60,882 nucleotides of DNA from JAUVZL01 sp965603515 (GTDB lineage: Bacteria; Hydrothermota; Tepidihabitantia; SM23-42), in NCBI GenBank assembly GCA_965603515.1, contig CBFDDH010000012.1, positions 1 through 60,882 of the forward strand. Reading direction: 5' to 3'. Numbering within the stretch: the first letter of the stretch is position 1; each line of letters opens with the position of its first letter. Shown one piece after another: positions 55,899 to 60,882 of this stretch. Both the position numbers and the translations under genes were made by a program. The notes under the pieces are model-generated. The model was not told the origin of the DNA, made no database searches, and worked only from the letters and a program-made list of their open reading frames with translations.

Positions 55899-57815
55899 AT
55901 GACTAACTGTCCAGAATGCGGAAAACCTATACCACAAGGACATAATGAATGTCCTTCCTGTACTGAAGAATCCATGAATCTCAGCACAAGCATCACTGCT
56001 CATATAAACCTGCTCAAAAAGAAAATCGAAAAAGAACCATTGAACGCACAGTTCCTTATCGATCTTGCGGATATCTATCAGCAATACGGCTACCTCAAAC
56101 AGGCTCTGATTGAATATGAAAAAGCAGCTAATGCCGATGTCAAGAATTTTGATGCCCAGATCAAATCCGCACATATTTATCTTAAATTCAGAAAGCTCAG
56201 CCAGGCAGAAAATGCGTTTCGCGCTGCGCTTCATCTAAATCCTAAATCCACCGAGTCTCTTATCGGGCTTTTTCGCGCATTGTATCTACAAGATAGAACA
56301 GAAGAAGCCATTGCGCTCTGTGAAATAATAGTAAAGTCTAAATCTGACAATGTTGAATTCCATATTTTGCTTAAAAACCTCTATAATAACAAAGGTGACA
56401 AAGAAAAAGCTCTGGGTGAACTATTGATATTGGAATCGCTGAGTCCGGAAAGCGAGCAGTTTGTCAAAGAAATAGCATTCTATTACCAGAAAGAAAACGA
56501 TATGGAAAAAGCAAAAGAATACTATAAGAAAATGTTTGATATGAACATCAGGGATATCGAATTAGGTTTCCAGATCGGGAAATATTATTATGACAGCAAA
56601 CAATACAGCAATGCGGTTGAACATTTCCGTGATCTGCTTGAGCTGAGTGAACTTCCTCTGAAACAAGACGCAACAGCCCGAACCTACATAGCACTTGTTA
56701 ATTTTGAAAAAGGTGATATTCCTGGAGCTGAGAGCAGTATTAGTGCAATACAGCAATCCAGTGCGCAGAGTATGGATGTAGAGATACAAAAGAAACTCGC
56801 TTCCCTTTGTTTTAAAATCGCTCAGGATAAGCTCAAAAACAACAAACCAAAGAAGGCGATACCCTTTTTAAATAAAGCTGTCAATTACGACAGAGATAAT
56901 GTTGAATGCCAACAGATTCTCGAGGAGACGAAGCATAGCGCCGCCATTTCGAACAAGAAATTAATGAAAAAATTATCTGTGACCGCTATAAGCGTGATCG
57001 TAGCATTTATTTTTATTGGATTAGCATGGATATTAACGCATAATAAAATCATCATTAGCATTAATCCGGCAGAAGAAGCTGCAATTTTCATTGATGGCAA
57101 ATTAGTGAAAGAACAATCGGGTAAACCCGGGGTCATTTCTTCTCCCACGCTCTTCATGGGCAAGCACGACATCATAATCGAGCTAAAGGGTTATGAAAAA
57201 TGGCAAGGTTCAGCAAACGTAGGTTTTGGCAGGTCAACCCGGCTTGAGGTCACGTTAATCCCGATCTACTATTTCCTACGGATAACTTCAGTACCGGCAA
57301 AGGCAACAGTGATCATTGACGGTCAGCCGGTTGGAAAAACGCCGTATACAACAGACCGGATTGTAACTCGCCCCCATATCATTGAACTGGAACTTCCAGG
57401 TCATCTGAAGTGGCATACCAAGTTGACAGTAAATGAAAAAGACTCAATTGATATGGATGTCATTAGGCTAAAAAATCTCGCTGGTAAATGGCATGGTAAA
57501 ATCGGTGAGCATAGTTATGCATATAATGCTGGCTTTAACATGACAATACAACAAATCGATACTTTTCTAACTATCAAATTTTATCACCGACCAAGAGAAG
57601 ATAACTATTACAGCGGCAAGATCAAAGGAAAGATAGAAAACGGTGAATTCCGAGCAGAAGGCAATGTAGCTTACAAATACAAGGACGTTTTTTACTGGGC
57701 ACAAGTAAAAAAGAAGATTGCAATAAAGGGTACTATCTCAGAAGATTGGGATCGACTCGAAGGTAAGTACAGAATCGAAAGTCTTGCTGAACAGAGTTGG
57801 TGGGCAAACCGTTAG
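55899..57815 (+). CDS. Membrane TPR protein with zinc ribbon and PEGA domains
   Basis: The start is the ATG at 55899 after AGGAGG; the upstream start at 55851 overlaps the promoter. The 638-residue product has an N-terminal zinc ribbon (C-P-E-C-G ... C-P-S-C), about nine TPR units (residues about 35-350, e.g. AQFLIDLADIYQQYGYLKQALIEYEKA), one membrane segment (about 360-380, VTAISVIVAFIFIGLAWIL), two PEGA domains (about 385-520, with IFIDGKLVKEQ and VIIDGQPVGKTPYTTD) and a C-terminal beta domain (LAGKWHGKIGEHSYAYN). The cytoplasmic TPR part and the external PEGA part suggest an adaptor across the inner membrane. Confidence 0.85.
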   Translation: MTNCPECGKPIPQGHNECPSCTEESMNLSTSITAHINLLKKKIEKEPLNAQFLIDLADIYQQYGYLKQALIEYEKAANADVKNFDAQIKSAHIYLKFRKLSQAENAFRAALHLNPKSTESLIGLFRALYLQDRTEEAIALCEIIVKSKSDNVEFHILLKNLYNNKGDKEKALGELLILESLSPESEQFVKEIAFYYQKENDMEKAKEYYKKMFDMNIRDIELGFQIGKYYYDSKQYSNAVEHFRDLLELSELPLKQDATARTYIALVNFEKGDIPGAESSISAIQQSSAQSMDVEIQKKLASLCFKIAQDKLKNNKPKKAIPFLNKAVNYDRDNVECQQILEETKHSAAISNKKLMKKLSVTAISVIVAFIFIGLAWILTHNKIIISINPAEEAAIFIDGKLVKEQSGKPGVISSPTLFMGKHDIIIELKGYEKWQGSANVGFGRSTRLEVTLIPIYYFLRITSVPAKATVIIDGQPVGKTPYTTDRIVTRPHIIELELPGHLKWHTKLTVNEKDSIDMDVIRLKNLAGKWHGKIGEHSYAYNAGFNMTIQQIDTFLTIKFYHRPREDNYYSGKIKGKIENGEFRAEGNVAYKYKDVFYWAQVKKKIAIKGTISEDWDRLEGKYRIESLAEQSWWANR

Positions 57816-57951
57816 TACCGTTTCAAATTGAAAATGTTCGATTTGCCAACTCTGTATTAGTTAAGTCTACTCGATTAATAAGTAAAGACGGAAGGCTGCA
57901 ACTATAGTTTTTCAATGTTAGAAAAAACACGGGCTATTTGAAACGGCACTA
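57813..57951. repeat. Small element bounded by 16-bp inverted repeats (MITE-like)
   Basis: TAGTACCGTTTCAAAT (57813-57828) and its inverted form with one mismatch (57936-57951) flank about 107 bp of non-coding sequence. The left end includes the TAG stop of the TPR gene. The rest of the gap to 58063 holds no gene. Confidence 0.6.
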
Positions 57952-58062
57952 GTATAATACACACCTTGAAAGGATAGTATGAATTCTCTCGTTTCCTCAA
58001 GATGCTCAATTTCATTTACTAAATCTAAGATTTAGATAAAATTGGCATAGGCACTAAGCGGC

Positions 58063-58095
58063 AAAAAAAAGCCCCCGCTCATAAGCGGGGGCTTT
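58063..58095 (-). terminator. Rho-independent terminator
   Basis: Minus strand: a 12-bp stem (AAAGCCCCCGCT with AGCGGGGGCTTT), 4-base loop, then a T8 run. It ends the minus-strand gene at 58108 and may also stop the convergent TPR-gene transcript. Confidence 0.93.
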
Positions 58096-58107
58096 CAGTC
58101 ACCGAAC

Positions 58108-58530
58108 TTAGTTTAAATATCCAGTGCTCCTGAAATCAGCTCTAAAAACAAGCTCTGGATAAACTGATCTCAATGGCAACTTGCGTTTTAATATGCTTAT
58201 CAATGTCACGTCCAGATTGGATGGTGCATATCTTGACGCAGTAACGAGCACCTGGGGCATCATACCGCTATAAGCTATGTCCTCACCTTCGTATCTTGGT
58301 GCAGTAATGACGACCTCATCGAGCATACCGACTTCAGGTCCAGCCGGTGCAGTAACGACTATTTCCGGCAGCATCCCGCTATAGGCGATATCCTCGCCTT
58401 CAAACCTTTGGGCAGTAATCACTACCTCGGGCAATCTTCCTATTTCTTCATTTTTTAACCCATAATCGACCATGGGCTGAGCACTGATGATATTTGCAGC
58501 TATTAAAATGACACCTATAAAAGTTAACAT
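58108..58530 (-). CDS. Small exported protein with four TonB-box-like repeats
   Basis: The start is the ATG at 58530 after GAGGAGG; the 58581 start is rejected. A signal peptide (ending I-I-S-A-Q) is followed by four spaced motifs: L-P-E-V-V-I-T-A-Q-R, L-P-E-I-V-V-T-A-P, L-D-E-V-V-I-T-A-P-R and M-P-Q-V-L-V-T-A-S-R. Linkers are near-identical (F/Y-E-G-E-D-I-A-Y-S-G-M). The motif resembles the TonB box (xTVVVTAxR) of outer-membrane receptors. No barrel follows. The end (RKLPLRSVYPELVFRADFRSTG) is unrecognised. It could bind TonB or be a secreted ligand; both are inference. Confidence 0.72.
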   Translation of the reverse strand: MLTFIGVILIAANIISAQPMVDYGLKNEEIGRLPEVVITAQRFEGEDIAYSGMLPEIVVTAPAGPEVGMLDEVVITAPRYEGEDIAYSGMMPQVLVTASRYAPSNLDVTLISILKRKLPLRSVYPELVFRADFRSTGYLN

Positions 58531-58652
58531 CTTTCCTCCTCTTTGGTTATTTCTAATATTTTCTATTTTGTCAGTCATCACTTATAGTACGTAAGAAAAA
58601 GGTAAAAGGTTTCACGTTATTAGACAATTAAACGCCTGCCCCTATGGCATTT

Positions 58653-58669
58653 TGCACAATTTTTGTGCA
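58653..58669 (+). promoter_or_regulatory. NtrC-like palindromic operator
   Basis: TGCAC-N7-GTGCA, a 17-bp perfect palindrome (TGCACAA TTT TTGTGCA). This is the half-site spacing of the NtrC enhancer consensus. Its edge lies 38 bp upstream of the -24 box of a sigma-54 promoter. Confidence 0.55.
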
Positions 58670-58707
58670 GTATTTATAAAAACCTTCGAAATTTAAGCAG
58701 AAAATTC

Positions 58708-58724
58708 TGGCATAAGATTTGCAT
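58708..58724 (+). promoter_or_regulatory. Sigma-54 (-24/-12) promoter
   Basis: TGGCAT-N5-TTGCAT: GG (58709-58710) and GC (58721-58722) are separated by 10 bp, the invariant spacing of sigma-54 promoters. The gene at 58828 follows, with a 5' leader of about 90 nt. Confidence 0.72.
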
Positions 58725-58827
58725 ATGACTAAAGTATGATGATGAATATATGGTATGTCTTTGGTAAATGGATCGTATTGAATAAAAGCTGTTTTTCTGT
58801 GTATATAAAGAAAGAAAGGAATGAATC

Positions 58828-59232
58828 ATGTTAAACAAAGTTGTCGTACGCTATTTAGATGGAACAATTAACCGAGGTTACACAACCGATTTTAATCCGA
58901 ATAAAGAGGTGTTTCACCTTATGGTTAAAAACACGGATGGAGAAAAACCAGTCATTGTGCTAACTAATACGCTCAAGGCGGTCTTTTTCGTAAAAGACCT
59001 GAATGGTAATGGTCATTCGGCATTGAAAAAATCATTCGACGATATGAAAAACATCAAGGTTTATGGTAAAAAAGTAAAAGTGGAATTTTTTGATGGTGAA
59101 ATTCTATATGGGATTACCAATGGATACTCGGTGCAGCGCCAGGGCTTTTTCTTCAACCCGATTGATAAAGCAAGCAATAATGAAAGAATTTTTGCTGTTT
59201 TGAACGCATTAAAGGATATCACATTTTTATGA
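58828..59232 (+). CDS. Tandem SH3/Sm-like small protein, paralogue of the gene at 19841
   Basis: The 134-residue product has the two-half layout: VVVRYLDGTINRGYTTDFNPNKEVFHLMV and VKVEFFDGEILYGITNGYSVQRQGFFFNPID. It is clearly alike over its full length to the 19841 product (shared LKAVFFVK, KSFDDMK versus RSFTDLK, SNNERIFAVL). Here the gene has a ribosome site (AAAGGA) and a sigma-54-type promoter, and its stop overlaps the next start (ATGATGA). The function is unknown. Confidence 0.82.
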   Translation: MLNKVVVRYLDGTINRGYTTDFNPNKEVFHLMVKNTDGEKPVIVLTNTLKAVFFVKDLNGNGHSALKKSFDDMKNIKVYGKKVKVEFFDGEILYGITNGYSVQRQGFFFNPIDKASNNERIFAVLNALKDITFL

Positions 59233-59501
59233 TGACAACAATCCGGCACAAAGTAGAACCTGATGTGTGCACCTATTTTGATAAGCAGATGAACAATCTA
59301 ACCGTAGAGATTGCTCTGCCAGGTGTTTCACAGCAGAATATAAAACTCAGGGTAAACTCAAGATGTCTAATTCTATTTGCAGTAGCCGGTGATGTTCACT
59401 ATGCTAAGTACCTCTCATTCCATTTTCCTGTTGTTGCCAAGCAGGCAATAGCAGTATATGGAAACGGTCTACTCCAAATAGAAATGCCGTTAAGAACATA
59501 G
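59229..59501 (+). CDS. Short Hsp20/alpha-crystallin-like protein
   Basis: The 90-residue product matches the middle of the Hsp20 fold: NNLTVEIALPGVSQQNIKLRVNSRCLILFAVAG, then YLSFHFPVVAKQAIAVYGNGLLQIEMPL (the GxL motif appears as N-G-L-L-Q-I-E). The usual flanking arms are short or missing. It is co-translated with the preceding gene and so presumably under sigma-54 control. It may be a small chaperone or a domain reused as a partner of its neighbour. Confidence 0.75.
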   Translation: MMTTIRHKVEPDVCTYFDKQMNNLTVEIALPGVSQQNIKLRVNSRCLILFAVAGDVHYAKYLSFHFPVVAKQAIAVYGNGLLQIEMPLRT

Positions 59502-59739
59502 GGTGAAAACTTTTCAGATCTTGAGTTGTAACGGATTTAAACGTTAATGTATTTTAAAATGGATAGGTGATACCAGACAATATAGATGTTAGGTACTAGA
59601 CCAGAGAGATTCTAGATGATAGATTCTTTAACTAATATCAAGCCTCCAGTATCTAATATCTGCCGTTATGCATGAGTGAGCAGGTAAACACATGGCACTC
59701 GTGCTAATGTGAAAGTAGATAAAAAAGTAGGGTCAAGGC

Positions 59740-59767
59740 TTGCATTCCATGAAAAACCATATATACT
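59740..59767 (+). promoter_or_regulatory. Sigma-70-type promoter
   Basis: TTGCAT (59740-59745), a 16-bp spacer and TATACT (59762-59767) lie upstream of the sigma-factor gene at 59791. The 59502-59739 stretch before it holds only low-complexity sequence and no gene. Confidence 0.6.
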
Positions 59768-59790
59768 AATTCAAGATATGCAATCCCCGA

Positions 59791-60330
59791 ATGAAAAATG
59801 ACATTGAAAAAGTAGCAGATTTAATTGAACAGGCACTCGATAATGACGAAGATGCGTGCCAGAAGATCTTAAATTTATATAAAGGAAGGATATTCAGTTA
59901 TGTCTATCGGATGGTGAGGAACTTCCATGATGCTGAAGATATAACTTTTGATACTTTCAAAAAGTGTTTTAAAGCACTTGGCAGGTTTGATACTTCTAAA
60001 AAGTTCTCAACCTGGCTTTTTACCATTGCCCACAATACGACCTTCGATTTTTTCCGCAAAAACAAACAAGAATATGAGTATCTTGACGAAAGGCACGGGA
60101 TTACTGATGATCTCGTTGAGAAATCTGAAAAAAAGAGAAAAATGGCGCAAATCGAAAAAGCCCTTGTCCAATTGCCTCCGCTTGACCGGGAACTCGTGGT
60201 TTTATTCCACAAAGAGGAATACTCATACCAGGAAATCAGTGAAATCCTCAAGATCCCGGTGACAACGATAAAAACCCGACTCCACCGGGCACGCAAAAAA
60301 CTGTCTAGATTGGTCCAAGAAACCAAGTGA
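59791..60330 (+). CDS. ECF-family RNA polymerase sigma factor
   Basis: The 179-residue product has sigma region 2 (ILNLYKGRIFSYVYRMVRNFHDAEDITFDTFKKCFKAL ... FSTWLFTIAHNTTFDFFRK) and region 4 (ALVQLPPLDRELVVLFHKEEYSYQEISEILKIPVTTIKTRLHRARKKL). The length fits RpoE-like factors. The gene for its likely anti-sigma partner begins 33 bp after its stop. Confidence 0.95.
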   Translation: MKNDIEKVADLIEQALDNDEDACQKILNLYKGRIFSYVYRMVRNFHDAEDITFDTFKKCFKALGRFDTSKKFSTWLFTIAHNTTFDFFRKNKQEYEYLDERHGITDDLVEKSEKKRKMAQIEKALVQLPPLDRELVVLFHKEEYSYQEISEILKIPVTTIKTRLHRARKKLSRLVQETK

Positions 60331-60363
60331 AACTTTTCTTCATATCCTTCGTATTACTTAGTG

Positions 60364-60882
60364 ATGAAGCACAAAAACATTGAAATACTAATTCAAAAGT
60401 CCCTGGATTTCGAGACAAATGCGCAGGAAGAGAAGATTATCCACGCTCATTTGTCTGGATGCAAAGAGTGCCAGCGTTTTTACCTGGAAATGGGACAGAT
60501 CCAAAAGGCACTCTATGGGCTCACTGAATTTTATCCAGAACATGGTTTTAACGAACGCCTACTGAAAAAGCTGGGATTTCGAAAGATCTTTGCCTGGACC
60601 AAAACAGCTAAGGTTTTTGCAGGTGCCTGGTTAGCATCCATTCTGCTTTTGGCATTTTCACCCCTACCTGGGAAAGCAATAAATCAGATATTAACCTCGG
60701 CACCTGCTCTTTTACGCATTGTCAATGCAGGCAAGATCATCATTTCATCGCTCAGCCACGTTGCAATGCCTTTTGCCAAAAATTCATTCGATATTGTATG
60801 GCCCATAATCGGATTAGTATCAAGCATTATCATTACTTATTTCTTTAGTAAAGCGATTTACCCTGTTGGAAAGCTCCAAGTT
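60364..60882 (+). CDS. Anti-sigma factor with zinc finger and membrane segments (3' end cut off)
   Basis: The frame runs from the ATG at 60364 to the end of the window (173 codons seen). Residues about 28-39 read H-A-H-L-S-G-C-K-E-C-Q-R, the HxxxCxxC motif of zinc anti-sigma domains. Two hydrophobic segments follow (AGAWLASILLLAFSPL near 80-97 and FDIVWPIIGLVSSIIITYFF near 143-162). The position right after an ECF sigma gene supports the role: it holds the sigma factor at the membrane until a signal frees it. Confidence 0.85.
   Translation, partial: MKHKNIEILIQKSLDFETNAQEEKIIHAHLSGCKECQRFYLEMGQIQKALYGLTEFYPEHGFNERLLKKLGFRKIFAWTKTAKVFAGAWLASILLLAFSPLPGKAINQILTSAPALLRIVNAGKIIISSLSHVAMPFAKNSFDIVWPIIGLVSSIIITYFFSKAIYPVGKLQV

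Overview
The window looks like a piece of a moderately AT-rich bacterial chromosome from an uncultured lineage of the FCB/WOR-3 (Stahlbacteria-like) kind. This is an inference. It rests on many secreted beta-propeller, FG-GAP and beta-helix proteins that end in a FlgD/Por-secretion-type C-terminal domain (an NPxxxxxxI, then VYDxxGRxVxxL, then W-G-D, then AGVYFxK pattern), alongside ordinary bacterial housekeeping genes. No phage, insertion sequence, CRISPR array or rRNA was seen. One tRNA gene, tRNA-Ala(UGC), is present.

Layout. Bases 1-7580 carry exported repeat proteins, two lipoprotein-like genes with in-frame UGA codons, and small envelope proteins. Bases 7596-9781 carry a radical SAM protein, a lipoprotein form of protein-L-isoaspartate methyltransferase (pcm) and a small protein. 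Bases 9964-19403 are mostly secreted proteins: a Tat-exported nitroreductase-like protein, a beta-helix protein, a propeller with an in-frame UGA, a GH51-like glycosidase and a C45-like Ntn hydrolase. Bases 19841-23360 hold a tandem SH3/Sm-like protein with purC, and a membrane-embedded spermidine-synthase-like protein. Bases 23548-28557 hold a gingipain-like (C25) protease with an in-frame UAG and another secreted propeller. Bases 28646-31413 are yebC-ruvC-ruvA-ruvB. Bases 31857-39884 hold an outer-membrane-like protein, tRNA-Ala, and a minus-strand run (hslU, Usp, PTS EIIA, ThuA-like protein, DUF177, dacB, small membrane protein, dipeptidase). Bases 40089-45929 are a degenerate amylase followed by uvrB-nadC-folC. 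Bases 46227-53705 hold a CoA-acylating aldehyde dehydrogenase, an SBBP propeller, an AlkD-like protein, a CAAX protease and a BNR propeller with an in-frame UGA. Bases 54225-60882 hold a DUF2703-like thiol protein, a DUF456 protein, a TPR/PEGA membrane protein, a TonB-box-like repeat protein, a sigma-54-type operon, and an ECF sigma/anti-sigma pair.

The most unusual signal is that four exported-protein genes are each split by one in-frame UGA. In each case a stem-loop with G in the first two loop positions lies where a bacterial SECIS element would be. One of them has the same GGUCU loop, at nearly the same distance, as E. coli fdhF. UGA is a normal stop in core genes here (yebC, ruvC, ruvA), so a genome-wide reassignment is unlikely. 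Candidate selenocysteine insertion into secreted proteins is one reading; nonsense mutation, suppression or assembly error are the others.

The promoters are also notable. Eighteen TTGACA/TATAAT-like promoters all have a 16-bp spacer, and six genes start 5-6 nt after the -10 box, so they are predicted to be leaderless. A consensus sigma-54 (-24/-12) site with an NtrC-like palindrome upstream controls a small operon near 58.8 kb. Two housekeeping genes (nadC and the DUF177 gene) appear to use non-AUG starts.
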